From assembly GCA_035135055.1 (NCBI GenBank), contig JAVFHQ010000005.1:496001-560000 (forward strand): a stretch of DNA of 64,000 bases. The letters are read 5' to 3'. Source of the DNA: Oleoguttula mirabilis. Its lineage: Eukaryota; Ascomycota; Dothideomycetes; Mycosphaerellales; Teratosphaeriaceae. Numbering within the stretch: the first letter of the stretch is position 1; every line of letters starts with the position of its first letter. The notes beneath the pieces were generated by a model. That model had not been told where the DNA came from, made no database searches, and worked only from the letters and a program-made list of their open reading frames with translations. Below are positions 11,662 through 22,726 of this stretch, piece after piece. Position numbers and translations under genes: made by a program.

Positions 11662-12330
11662 ATGACACCGGTGAGGTCTGCGCCTACACTTCACGAGGAG
11701 ACGTTCGCACGTGCGGATCATCACACCACACCCACTGGCACGCTCGGCACGCTAATTGACCGTTATGCTTTGAATAATCGACACGACGAGGACGAGATGA
11801 GGAGTAGGAGGTCGGAGCTTAGCCTAGGGAACCAATGGGCCAGTGCCGACGAAGGACTGAGTGGCAATGATGACGCCGAGAAGCGAATCGAATCCGGAGC
11901 TACTCTTGCATCGACGACGACACCAACAGGCCAGCGCATAGCCTCGTCAACACCGACATCAACGCCATCGTACGAGAAGTTTACCGCCGAAGACGATGCC
12001 CTGCTCGTTCAGCTGAAACAGGGCCAGAATCTCTTGTGGCGGCAAATAGCCGAAAGGTTTCCTGGTCGGACCCTCATCTCAGTAAAAGGCAGATACCAAA
12101 AACACCTCGTCAAGCACGAAGCGCGGACCGTGAATGCCGGCGCGGGCGGTACAGAGCTTCCTACGTCGAACTTAACATCTTCGCCTCGCGCAGCGACGAC
12201 GCTTAACCCCAAAAAGGCCGTCTGTCCGCACTGCAAGGAAGGGATACGCGAGGCATCTTTGGGCAAACATCTGGACCGGTTCATCAGGCCCAAGGATCCC
12301 AAGCCTCCTGACGGAGTGCATGATTATTAA
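11662..12330 (+). CDS. small protein with a Myb/SANT-like segment and conserved cysteine-histidine C-terminus
   Basis: A single exon encodes 222 residues, beginning only 42 bases after the SPT7 stop codon. The N-terminal half is polar and disordered. A Myb/SANT-like helix set is visible at about residues 103-150 (FTAEDDALLVQLKQ, LWRQIAERFPGRT, SVKGRYQKHL), suggesting DNA or chromatin contact. The C-terminus carries CPHCKEGIREASLGKHLDRF followed by PKDPKPPDGVHDY, which looks like a small zinc-binding unit (two cysteines and a histidine); that reading is inference. The start at 11662 is the first ATG in frame. No strong donor exists near the SPT7 end, so a spliced fusion is not favoured, yet the tiny gap leaves little room for a promoter and the true 5' end may lie elsewhere. 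Confidence 0.6.
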   Translation: MTPVRSAPTLHEETFARADHHTTPTGTLGTLIDRYALNNRHDEDEMRSRRSELSLGNQWASADEGLSGNDDAEKRIESGATLASTTTPTGQRIASSTPTSTPSYEKFTAEDDALLVQLKQGQNLLWRQIAERFPGRTLISVKGRYQKHLVKHEARTVNAGAGGTELPTSNLTSSPRAATTLNPKKAVCPHCKEGIREASLGKHLDRFIRPKDPKPPDGVHDY

Positions 12331-13378
12331 GAGATTTGGAGGACACGGGGTGGGATCGCAAGGGGTCGTACAAAGGAGTTGGCACCCTGGTCGACAACTC
12401 GCCCTGATGGGCCGGCATTGTCTTCTCCAGCTGCATCAGCCCCCGTAGTTGCTGTGTCATCGGGCGCTCACGCAGCGAAGCAATAAGGCAGGCTGAAAGT
12501 GGGATCTCTCCCCACAGTGAAACCGCCGGTCTGGACGAGAGATCCGGACAAGAGTCGAACGAGCTGGTCGATAAGGCCACAGGCTCGACTGTCAACAATG
12601 GCGACGGAGGCTATTGATAATACTTGAGCATATGGGCGGTGTAGTTGATTTGTGCATATGCAGTGCACCTCTTACACATCTAAGCACAAGATAACTAAAG
12701 AGCAATTGAGCAGGATGTGACGGGCGCCATCGACAGCAATGTGCCTGTCTGCCATTCTCGCGACGACGGCGTTTCTTACTTTGGGAAAGGATGGGCAAGG
12801 AAAGCGGTGGTGGGTCTTGATGTCTATACCCCTGATTCAGCGGCATTTGGGACGGTGGTGTTTGTATTTCTTCGCGAGCGCAAGGTGGTTATGCTTGGCA
12901 GTCATGAGCGATAGGTGGGCGGGGGTTGAGCGCCGAGAGATAGTATATGTGAGTTCGCCGAGCAGTGTACCTCTTGGATCCTATCAATACAGCACCACGG
13001 TTTGAGAGTGCTGTAATCGTGTGCATCTCTTGCCCGTGCTTGTGTATCTATCGCTCAGATGTTATCTTCGGAATATGGACTCCGTGTTTACACGCGTGAC
13101 TTCGCGCACGCGTTCTGGCGTGTGCACTGTGGCGGCGGACCCTGCATCCAAAATGTCGGGTTCCAGCTGGCCACCAAACAATTTTGCAGAGCCGCGACCA
13201 ACTTGTTGTCGCGCTAATTCTAGAAATCGCAAGCATCCCACATCACCCTCGAGCCGCGGACGATATCGGTGCGCAGCAAACTCGCGCATTACAAGCAAGC
13301 CTCGCCTGTATGGTCACAAACAGATCGCCTTCCCTTCACTGAAACCCCGGCTCTTCCATAAACAACACACTCGAAACC
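12331..13378. other. intergenic region upstream of the importin gene
   Basis: Between two plus-strand genes. The last 70 bases before the importin start are pyrimidine-rich and resemble a fungal 5' leader. I see no further gene: the open frames that cross into the importin coding region lack domain signal. Confidence 0.4.
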
Positions 13379-16300
13379 ATGGTTCTCCCGCCGGAGGTCC
13401 ATACGGCCCTCACCCAACTGCTGCAAGGCCTCCAGTCGACAGACAATGCCATCCGAACGCAAGCGGAAGAGAGGTTGAACACAGAATGGGTGGCGCAGCG
13501 ACCGGACATGGCCCTCATTGGGCTGGCGGAGCAGATGCAAGGCTCGCAGGCAGAGGGCACGCGCGCTTTTGCAGCAGTCTTGTTCCGACGCATATCGACG
13601 CGAACGTCAAAAGACGCCACGACAGGCGAGCAGAGGGAGACGTTTCTCCAGCTGAGCTACCTGCAGCGGACGGACATCCGATCTACTCTGTTGCTCTGCC
13701 ACGCCAACGAGCCAAGAGCACCGGTGAGGAACAAGATCGCGGACGCTGTGGCGGAGATCGCGAGGCAGTACGCCGACGAGCAGATACTGAACCCGGATGG
13801 GTCGAGGGACACGTGGCCGGAACTGCTTAACGCGCTGTTCCAGGCGAGTCAATCGCCCGATGTTGGGATGCGAGAGTCGGCGTTCCGGATACTGGAGACG
13901 ACACCGGGTATCATCGAAAAGCAGCATGAAGAGGTAGTGCTCGGCGTCTTCCAGAAGGGCATTAAGGACGAGGCGGCCCAGGTGCGGTTAGCGACCATGG
14001 CCGCCTTCTCCTCGTTCTTCCAGTCGCTGGCCAAGAAGTCGCAGCAGAAGTACTACGCACTCATCCCGGATGTGCTCAACACACTGATACCACTCAAGGA
14101 GGCTCAAGACTCGGAGAACCTTACGAAGGCACTCATGGCAATCATTGACCTGGCCGAGATTGCTTCGAAGATGTTCAAGAACGTGTTTGGTGATCTGGTA
14201 CAATTATGTATCAGCATGATCCAGGACAAAGGCTTGGACGACCAAGCACGGCAGAACGCACTCGAGCTGATGGCTACCTTCGCCGATCAGAACCCAACGA
14301 TGTGCAGGAAGGATCCGAACTACACCGAGCAAATGGTTACGCAGTGTCTGTCCTTGATGACTGATGTCGGCGCGGATGACGAGGATAATGCTGCAGAGTG
14401 GAACGAGCAAGAAGACATGGACTTCGATGAGAGCGACTCGAATCATGTCGCCGGCGAGCAGACGATGGATCGTCTAGCCAACAAGCTTGGCGGTCAGATC
14501 ATACTTCCACCGACCTTCACCTGGCTGCCGAGGATGATAACATCTGGCTCGTGGCGAGACAGACATGCGGCGCTGATGGCGATCTCAGCGATATCAGAAG
14601 GCTGCCAAGAGCTAATGGAAGGCGAGCTTGATAAGGTGCTTGATTTGGTCGTGCCGGCACTGAGTGATCCGCATCCGCGAGTACGCTGGGCTGGCTGCAA
14701 CGCTCTCGGCCAAATGAGCACCGACTTCAAAGGCACCATGCAGACCAAGTATCATCAGGTCGTGCTGCCAGCGCTGATACCCGTCTTGGCTGCGTCGGAG
14801 CCGAGAGTACAGTCGCATGCAGCAGCCGCGCTGGTCAACTTCTGCGAAGAGGCTGAGAAAGAGATTCTCGAACCGTACCTTGACACCTTGCTGGAGCATC
14901 TCATGCGCCTACTGCAGAATGAGAAGAGGTTCGTCCAGGAGCAAGCGCTCTCCACTATCGCCACCGTTGCCGACTCCGCAGAGAGCACGTTCGGGAAATG
15001 GTATGGCCAACTTATGCCTCTCCTGTTCAACGTCTTGCAGCAGCCGAATGAGCGCGAGCTCAGACTCTTGCGTGCCAAGGCTATGGAATGCGCGACTCTG
15101 ATTGCATTGGCAGTCGGTAAAGAGCGCATGGGGCAAGACGCTGTCACCCTTGTCAACGCTCTCGGGAACGTTCAAGCGGGCATCACAGACGACGACGACC
15201 CACAGGAAAGTTACCTATTGCACTGCTGGGGCCGCATGTGCAGAGTGCTCGGCCAAGACTTTGTGCCGTATCTGCAGGCGGTCATGCCACCTCTGATGAA
15301 GCTTGCACAGGCGAAAGCAGATATCCAGCTACTTGATGACGAGGAGAACGTCGCTCAGATCGAGCAAGAGGAAGGCTGGGAGCTGGTGCCACTCAAGGGC
15401 AAGTACATCGGTATCAAGACCAGCACGCTTGACGACAAGTTCATGGCTGTCGAGCTTCTCACGGTGTACGCGCAGAACCTCGAGAAGGGTTTCGCCGATT
15501 ACGTGGGTACCGTCATGGACACAGTCGCGATCCCCGGACTCGCATTCTTCTTTCACGACCCAGTGCGTGTGGCGTCCGCTAAATGCGTACCGCAGCTGCT
15601 GGGTTCGTACAAGGCTGCTTACGGCGCGAGTTCACCGGAGTATAGCCAGCTATGGAAGGCCACCATCGAGAAAGTGCTTGAGGTTCTCGAGACTGAGCCT
15701 GCCATCGAAACGCTTGCCGAGATGTATCAGTGCTTCTATGAATCGGTCGAGGTGTCAGGCGACGACTGTTTGTCAAACGAGCAGATGGCAATTTTCATCA
15801 CATCTGCTGAGAGCGTGCTCAAGGACTTCCAGACGCGAGTGCAGAAGCGGATGGAAGAGGCCAATGAGCGTGAGGACGGTGAGGAGCCGGATGAGGAGGC
15901 GCAGTTTGCGATCGAGGACGACCAAACTCTGCTCTCGGATATGAACAAGGCGTTCCACACCATCTTCAAACACCAGAAGCAGACTTTCCTGCCACACTGG
16001 GAGCGCTTGCTCAACTACTACGACCTTTTCGTGAGCAATCAGGACGACACTCAACGGCAGTGGGCGCTCTGCATCTTAGATGACGTCCTCGAATTCTGCG
16101 GCCCTGCTTCGTGGAACTACCACTCGCATATCGTTCAGCCGCTCATTGCTGGGATGCGGGACAATGCGCCCGCCAACCGGCAAGCTGCGTGCTATGGTGT
16201 CGGCGTCGCAGCGCACAAGGGCGGTGATGCTTGGGCAGAGTTTGCAGCCGGCAGCTTGCCGATCTTGTTCGAGGTCACACAGCGGTCCAATGCACGAAGT

Positions 16301-16743
16301 GACGACGACGCGTTCGCGACTGAGAATGCATGCGCCAGTATTGCGAAGATCTTGCACTATAACAATGGCAAGGTGCCGAACGTACAGGAGGTGGTCGCGC
16401 ACTGGATCGAGACATTGCCGGTGGTGAACGATGAAGAGGCAGCGCCATATGCATATTCTTTCCTTGCGGAGTTGATTGATCGGTAAGTCTCCACCGTCTA
16501 GAAACAACTGATGCATCCTGCTAACGAACATGTAGGCAAAATCCGGTCGTCATGTCCCAAGCAGCGCGCTGCTTCACCTTCGTCGCACAAGCGCTTGAGG
16601 CCGAGACGCTGCAAGGCAACATGGCGCAGCGCATAGTCGGCGCTGCTAGGAAGCTCGTCACTACTGCGGGTCTTGATGCCAATCAATTGCTGGGTGGACT
16701 GCCGCCGGAGACGCAGCAGACGGTTCAGGCTTTCTTTGGTTGA
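13379..16743 (+). CDS. importin beta-3 / karyopherin Kap121-type nuclear import receptor
   Basis: This is a karyopherin that would carry cargo through the nuclear pore and release it on RanGTP binding. Two exons (13379-16482, 16536-16743) with a 53-base intron near the 3' end (CTAAC branch site) encode 1103 residues, the usual length of importin beta-3 (yeast Kap121/Pse1, fission yeast Sal3). The whole protein is a series of HEAT repeats, for example MRESAFRILETTPGIIEKQH, DPHPRVRWAGCNALGQMS and EPRVQSHAAAALVNFCEEAE. An acidic loop DDEDNAAEWNEQEDMDFDES at about 338-357 and another near 820 (EREDGEEPDEEAQ) match the family. The N-terminus MVLPPEVHTALTQLLQGLQS is conserved. Kap123 is the main alternative, judged less likely on overall pattern. 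Confidence 0.9.
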
Positions 16744-17267
16744 GTGGGTCTGGCTACAGGGTTGTCGTGGGTCGATGAATTGGAGCGTTAGCATGGACGG
16801 CGCCGAAGCGGCAGGGCTGGTGGGCGAAGCTGGGGCTACTGGAAGGAGTGAGCGGTTAGACAAGCAGTCTTGCACTTATGATATCCCCCGTAGAGACAGG
16901 ATTGGAGTCTGCGCCATCATCGTACGTTTAGCACATGCTACTGTGTTGCAACGTGGTATCACTGAACGTTTTGTCCTCGTCGCATTGTGCCCTTCTGTAT
17001 CCACATCACGCTTCAGACGGTACCTTATTCTCTTTCCGCTCAAGGCTGGAAGTTAGGTATACTGGCAGGGGTACAACGTGGCTTCCCGATGTGGCTTCGT
17101 AGCGCCAGATAAGCTTCCGGGAGATCTCCAGGGTCCTCTCGCTGACACCCCGCCATCGCATCCCACTTCTGACTTCGTTCCTTCACTTCTGGCACTTACC
17201 TGCTGCACACCACTCTCACTCTCTGTCACGCCAACGATTGCGGAAGGAGATTGCCATCAAGACCACG
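16744..17267. other. intergenic region
   Basis: A 524-base stretch between two plus-strand genes. The final 180 bases are rich in cytosine and thymine and probably form the promoter-proximal part and leader of the next gene. Confidence 0.35.
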
Positions 17268-18203
17268 ATGATCTTGTCACCGTACCGAAACCCTCCATAT
17301 CGGACGCCGACACCCAAGAACTCTACCAGTCCGCCACCTGGCCCTTCACCCAAACGAAAGCGTACAGGGACTCAGAGATCGGCACCCGTGCCTCACATCG
17401 ACACACGAGACTTTGCGCCAGAGTCAGGAGCTGACAGTCCGAGGAGCAACGTCGCTGAAAGTTTTCACGACCTCAGCATACAACAACCGCAGTCACCACA
17501 TCTTCCGGTGGTCAGCACGACCAACGATCCGGCCGAAACGCCACGCAAGCGCCTAAAGCGAGACCAATCGTTGCGGAGAAGGACGAACGGCTATGAACTC
17601 GACGCAGACGTATTCTCGACTCCAGAGTTCAGCGGCCAGTCAGTAGTGTATAGCAGAAACGCAAGCCCGATCGAAATCGATGAGACCCCAGACTGTCGGT
17701 CGCGCGTCACGAGTGCACCGCCACTATCACACGATCGTTCACAATCTCCGCGTCAATCCTTCGACTTGTATGCGATAGACGGCAGTGAGAACGTCCGAAG
17801 TTCTCGCATGCAATCCCTGCCTCCGCCAACTCCGCTGGCTTTACCTTTGCAAAGCAGGGACGAGGCAGGTCACTCGGCATCGTCACCGATGCACTCCACG
17901 GAAGACCCAGGTCTCGATCGAGTTGCCTTGACATGGCAGGACGACGAGATCACGGGCCACGACATTGACCCTACCTCACCCGACGACGATGGGCTGGGAA
18001 TCAATGGCATTGGCTTCAAGCCTACAGCCGCTATGGCATATGCCAGGAGTCAGAAGCGCAAGCAGCAAGTGAACGAGTGGAGAGTGCGTGAAGCACGGGA
18101 GTCAAGGCAGAAGCGTTTTGAGCGGAGACGAGGTGCGGATGGGACTGAACCGAAAAGTGACCCGGCAGCGAGGAGGAGCGTGAGATTCGAAGGATTTGGA
18201 TGA
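17268..18203 (+). CDS. unknown basic, intrinsically disordered protein
   Basis: A single exon encodes 311 residues with no recognised catalytic domain. The N-terminus (MILSPYRNPPYRTPTPKNS) is proline-rich with several SP/TP dipeptides and clusters such as PKRKRTGTQR and PRKRLKRDQSLRRR that could act as nuclear localisation signals. The C-terminus holds the most protein-like block, GIGFKPTAAMAYARSQKRKQ followed by a charged helix rich in arginine and glutamate. SP/TP sites plus basic clusters suggest a phosphorylated nuclear protein, which is inference. The start at 17268 is the first ATG in frame. The gene converges on the Mtf1-like gene, with 202 bases between the stops. Confidence 0.6.
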   Translation: MILSPYRNPPYRTPTPKNSTSPPPGPSPKRKRTGTQRSAPVPHIDTRDFAPESGADSPRSNVAESFHDLSIQQPQSPHLPVVSTTNDPAETPRKRLKRDQSLRRRTNGYELDADVFSTPEFSGQSVVYSRNASPIEIDETPDCRSRVTSAPPLSHDRSQSPRQSFDLYAIDGSENVRSSRMQSLPPPTPLALPLQSRDEAGHSASSPMHSTEDPGLDRVALTWQDDEITGHDIDPTSPDDDGLGINGIGFKPTAAMAYARSQKRKQQVNEWRVREARESRQKRFERRRGADGTEPKSDPAARRSVRFEGFG

Positions 18204-18405
18204 GTGGTGTGCTCCGGGCCCAGCGAGTGATTCGATACTTGCTTAAGATCAGTTGCTGTGTAGCTCCTAACAAACATTGGACACTGCAAAGCACGCGGAT
18301 CCTCAAGCCAACTTGCCCAGAATTACTTCTATTGCGTAAAGCACATGAGTCTTCCCGGACTACACTGAGTCGCGGACACAGTGCAACTCAGCGAGCGGAG
18401 ATGTA

Positions 18406-20524
18406 CTATTCGTCCGTGAACACACTCTCCGGATCTTTCGAGCTCTCCGCAGGCTCTTCCGCAGATGCAAGGTTCTCTGCGGCAAGCTCGAGTTCCAGAG
18501 TGGACGGCTTGAACGGCCACTCCGCCCAGGCCTGGACCAGTCCCTCGATCATGGATTCCGATACCATTCTCGTTCGAATATATTTCGGGTTCAGTCTGCC
18601 GCCTTGCCTAGGATCTGTAATAGCCGGAACCTGCGGGATGAGATCCTGAGCTGCGTTGAGTGCGACACGTTCCAGTGCGTAGGGCAGACTCTGAGCCCTC
18701 ACCTGCATGAGGCCCTTGAGGAGCATCTGAGCGACTTTGACACCATCCCCAGCAGTAGCTAGGCCAGGCACGGACAGATCGCGAGCTTTGGGCATCATGT
18801 CGAGCAGCATGAGGTCGTCTCGAGGCCAGAACTCGCTTATATCTGCTTTGAGCGGCTCGTATTCTCGCGCTTCCAGCGCCAGTAGCGGCGGCGAGCTGAA
18901 GAACGCCACCTGCGAATCGACTGCCATAGCAGAATTCTCCCCGAGTTTACCCTGCGTGGAGGCCCATGTTTCGAACTCATCGCCTAGCCCGATGATGTCG
19001 TTCCGAAGGGTATCAAGGCTAGCGACATCTTCGCCTCTGTCTTCGAGCAGCTTATAGCTTGCCTCGAGCTTTACAATTCTCAGACTCATGTCTGATGCTA
19101 TTGCGATGGCTGATAGTCTGGACCTGGTGAGGACGAAGCTTTCGGCTATTGGGCCGCATTGAGGGAAATGGAGAGTCCGCAGCAAGGCGGTCTCGGTCGG
19201 CGACATCTTACTGGACCCGATCCTGCTTGTCAATCTTTCGAGCTGAAAGCTGGTAAGACGTGCTCGAGCATCGTCCAGTTCAGCGCGAAGCTCGCCTATG
19301 GTGCTTATGGTCGGAGTGAGCGGGTTGACAATGTCGAACTCCTGTCCCTTCAGAATTCCTTGCATCAATGCCAGGTTTGAAGTGGGCTTTGATCGCGCGA
19401 GCAAGTGTTCATCCACTTGCTCTCCAGCTTCTTGCACTTTTTCACTCGCCTCTTCTTCTCGTTCGTTTCCGTTCTTGGACACGGGCGCGCTTTGGTTGCT
19501 GACGTCATCGGCCTGCTCTCCAGGTGGCTTGTCATGTCCAACTGGTATGAGGAGCTCACGGTTCCCCGGTCGCTGCATGCCTTTCTCGTGCATCGAGTGC
19601 TCAATCCTGCTTGCTAACATAGCAGCCATGACCGGCGGCCTTCTTCTGGCGCTCTGGTGATATCGGCCACCGGCTTCGGTAGGTGCTTTGACACCGATAA
19701 CCTGGTTCATAGACACTGCCATGGATAACGCGGCGTTAGATCTCTGCCTGGAACTCTCCGTGGTCGGAAGTGCGAGGTATACTTCCGACTCCGGGGCCCA
19801 CCAAAGCATGCGGACCAGTCCGTCTCTGTGAACCATATCGCCTTTTAAGGCTGACCAAGCCATTTGCTGAAGGATCATGGCTGAGTAATGAACGGAGTTT
19901 GGCCTTCGGTGGACGTCTTGATATCGGCGGGCTAAGTTGCCGATCAATAGCACACTCGGATCGAATTGCTTTCGCTTCGGATCTTCTGGTGCGAGCGCAG
20001 ACGGTGGCAGTAAAGCTGGGTCGTCCATGACCGTCTTCCACGTGTCCCAGTAACGAAGCGGATGCGCGCCACTCAATGGAGTGTGGCGGTAAGTCGAGCC
20101 CGGTACGTCGAGCAGCGGCTTGATGAAAGGGTCATAATACTTCGCCTCGGGCTCCATCAGCAAATGTCGCTTTGGCTTGAGATAGTCGTGCAGTTTAGAC
20201 GACCACAGGCATGCACCTGGATGGATGTCGATGATGGTGCATCCCTTGTGTTGCTCCAGTGTAGGAGCCAGGTAGTTGATCGTGTCATCTGTATTGCGTC
20301 AGTCCGGCGCCATATTCCGAAAGAGTGAAGCACAACGTATACATACCGCATAAGCTCTCGCTCACGATATCACATCGAGGAGGGGTCCCAAACTCGCCCC
20401 CTAAAGTCTTCTCCTTACGCGACTTGTTGGACACAGTCCCGCCAAAGACACCCTGGAGCGTGGATCCGAGTGGGAACCGAGGGTCTGTGAAGCGTCTGGT
20501 AGCCCACGTCGCCCGAGCTGACAT
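18406..20524 (-). CDS. Mtf1 / rRNA adenine dimethylase-like protein (putative mitochondrial transcription factor)
   Basis: Two exons (20347-20524, 18406-20288) with a 58-base intron encode 686 residues. After a basic N-terminus that could serve as a mitochondrial presequence, the methyltransferase-type fold is visible: CDIVSESLCDDTINYLAP, then motif I-like TIIDIHPGACLWSSKLHDYL and HLLMEPEAKYYDPFIKPLL. The order and wording fit the fungal family related to KsgA/Dim1 dimethylases and to yeast Mtf1, the specificity factor for mitochondrial RNA polymerase. Yeast Mtf1 is about half this length; the extra part here is a long charged insertion and C-terminal extension. The glycine-rich methyl-donor loop is degenerate (IDIHPGACLW), so a transcription role is more likely than RNA methylation, but this is inference. 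Confidence 0.7.
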
Positions 20525-20851
20525 CAGATGTATTGCGGCCTTGCAGGGTGTGGGATGAGGTGGGTGTAATCACAGGCGAAAGCCTTGCCGGAGAGCGCCA
20601 CAGCTCATGCGCCACAGAGTGGCTCGTGCACTCAAGGACAACATCAGGCGCCAACGAAATGTCGCTCAGAATCAATACAGCGTCGTATTAATACTCGGAG
20701 CATGATCGGAATCGAGGCATACCAATGAGCACATCGACAGTACGACGGCCAGCGTGGAAAGCGCAACACACGACGCCAACGGAGGCAGTCTGAGCGCCAG
20801 GCGCAACCGAGGCGACGGCACTTGGCCAACTTCCCGGCATAACATCTTGTG
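20525..20851. promoter_or_regulatory. shared divergent promoter region, Mtf1-like gene and AMSH-like gene
   Basis: The two start codons face away from each other across 327 bases, so the promoters of both genes must be contained here. No specific element was recognised. Confidence 0.45.
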
Positions 20852-22462
20852 ATGGCACTCTCACGGCATCACGCAGCAATGACCAGGCCACTGAGTGTTC
20901 AGGAGATAGTGGCCCAGGCACAGGACTTCGAGTTCAGCACAAACAGGCCAATCCAGCAATGGATCCGCGCTGGTAAGATGCTGCTGACAGAGGCCGCCAT
21001 CTGCGAGCAGGATGGCAACTTGCAGATGGCATACTTGTACACGTATCGGCATGCCCAGCTTGTGCTCGACAGATTGCCTCAACATCCAGACTACAAGGAC
21101 CCGAGGTTCCGGGACGAGCTCGCCCAAGCGCGGAAAGCGTTGCAGCGTAATCTACAGAAACTAGAGCTATGGAAGCCGAGAATCACGCAGGAACACGAAT
21201 GTTATGTCAACGCTACGGGAAGGAGGAACGCTGAGAGGCAACGGATGTTGCAGGGGCGCGAGGAGGCAGGGCGCCGGCAGAGTGTTGACTCGCAAAGCCG
21301 ACGACGATCTACAGCATCTGATGACGAAATGCTTGATGGCGACAGCCAGACGCTGAGAGCAAACGAGCATAGTCAACTGGCCGTGGATTTGGCGCATCGG
21401 GAGATCAGAAGGCGGGATGCTACTAGACAGTCGACGAGAGAAGCTGGCATCTCACCTGGGACGGTGGCGAGTCGGAGGAGAGGCATTGTCGTTGGACCAG
21501 CCGACCTAACCGAGACCGCTAACGAGCGGTCCCATAACGAAGGCGTATGGGAAACTGGAAAGCTTCTTCATCGCCAGGACAGCCGACAAGCACCTAGAAG
21601 CCAGCGTGGGGCGAACCGTGATGCAGCTGCACAAGCATTCCACTACCCGACTGTGCCGAGCAAAAAGAGCACAATCGACTGGAAGATGCCTGCCATGCAA
21701 CCGAGCTATGCGCGAAGCCCTGCTGGTCCACCTCCGACGCTGCCAGTAAAGCAGAAACACGACAGCTTCACTCCAGCAATACCGCCAAAGCCATTAGTCT
21801 CAGCGATACCGAGTCCACCTACAGCCTCACTCTCACCACTACCGGCGCACGAACAACAGGCAGCGCCGCCGAAGTACACCTTCAAACCGACCGCTTTCAC
21901 TGAGTCCGGCGCACCATTGCGCACCGTCATGCTGCCACCAGATCTCCGGACTTCGTTCCTCAACCTAGCCCACCCAAACACGTTGCGCAACTTCGAGACC
22001 TGCGGCATCCTCTGCGGCACACTCATCTCCAACGCCCTGTTCATCAATCACCTCATCATCCCGGACCAGACATCCACATCCGATACCTGCGATACGACCG
22101 AGGAAGGCGACAACGCTCTGTTTGATTACTGTGACTCCCACGAACTGCTCGTCTGCGGCTGGATCCATACGCATCCGACCCAAAGCTGCTTTCTAAGCAG
22201 TCGAGACTTGCATACGAGTAGTGGATACCAAGTGATGCTGCCGGAGGCTATCGCGATCGTGTGCGCGCCAAGACAGAAGCCGGATTGGGGCATATTCCGC
22301 TTGACGGATCCACCGGGGCTGGGAGCCGTGTTGGATTGTCATCAGAAGGGGTTGTTTCATCCGCATGCTGAGCAGAACCTCTACACTGACGCGCTGAGAC
22401 CGGGTCATGTGGTTGAGGGGCCCGGACTGAGATTTCAGGTCGTTGATCTAAGACTGGCCTGA
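20852..22462 (+). CDS. AMSH-type JAMM/MPN+ ubiquitin isopeptidase
   Basis: A zinc-dependent deubiquitinase, by family specific for K63-linked ubiquitin chains on endosomal cargo. A single exon gives 536 residues. The N-terminal USP8-dimerisation/MIT-like helices span about 10-125 (RPLSVQEIVAQAQDFEF, AYLYTYRHAQLVLDRLPQHP). A disordered proline-rich middle leads to the JAMM domain at about 350-536. All metal and catalytic residues are present: Glu382 in FETCGILCG and the motif HTHPTQSCFLSSRD, giving His439, His441 and Asp452 with Ser449 in HxHx7SxxD. The family's distal element, HPHAEQNLY, follows. It should therefore be an active enzyme. The start is the first ATG at 20852; an internal ATG at 20879 (MTRPLSVQE) is an equally good alternative. 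Confidence 0.9.
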   Translation: MALSRHHAAMTRPLSVQEIVAQAQDFEFSTNRPIQQWIRAGKMLLTEAAICEQDGNLQMAYLYTYRHAQLVLDRLPQHPDYKDPRFRDELAQARKALQRNLQKLELWKPRITQEHECYVNATGRRNAERQRMLQGREEAGRRQSVDSQSRRRSTASDDEMLDGDSQTLRANEHSQLAVDLAHREIRRRDATRQSTREAGISPGTVASRRRGIVVGPADLTETANERSHNEGVWETGKLLHRQDSRQAPRSQRGANRDAAAQAFHYPTVPSKKSTIDWKMPAMQPSYARSPAGPPPTLPVKQKHDSFTPAIPPKPLVSAIPSPPTASLSPLPAHEQQAAPPKYTFKPTAFTESGAPLRTVMLPPDLRTSFLNLAHPNTLRNFETCGILCGTLISNALFINHLIIPDQTSTSDTCDTTEEGDNALFDYCDSHELLVCGWIHTHPTQSCFLSSRDLHTSSGYQVMLPEAIAIVCAPRQKPDWGIFRLTDPPGLGAVLDCHQKGLFHPHAEQNLYTDALRPGHVVEGPGLRFQVVDLRLA

Positions 22463-22726
22463 ACAGCGAACCGTTTGACAAGGCTATGCGAAGACGGTTG
22501 CTCGGAATCCGAGTGCTCCGAATAGAAGTAACGCTGCTGATGTTACACCGCTAGCTACTGCAAGTGCTGCTTAGCCATGCTTTCCCGATGTCAATTCGCG
22601 TCCAAACCATCACGTATCATGCCCGTTGCACTGGCGCAGGTCGAAGCTACTTGGTTACTGCACCGAATGCGCGATACTCATGCCTACTGACCAGCAGCTT
22701 AGCCTTCAGCTCGCGTAAGGAGCCGT

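Noticed and set aside
10937..12330. SPT7 and the following Myb-like frame as one spliced gene
   Set aside because: No acceptable donor site precedes the SPT7 stop codon, and SPT7 already has its expected basic C-terminus; kept as two genes but raised as a finding.
13021..13830. 269-codon plus-strand open frame crossing the importin start
   Set aside because: It overlaps the conserved importin N-terminus in another frame and has no recognisable feature.
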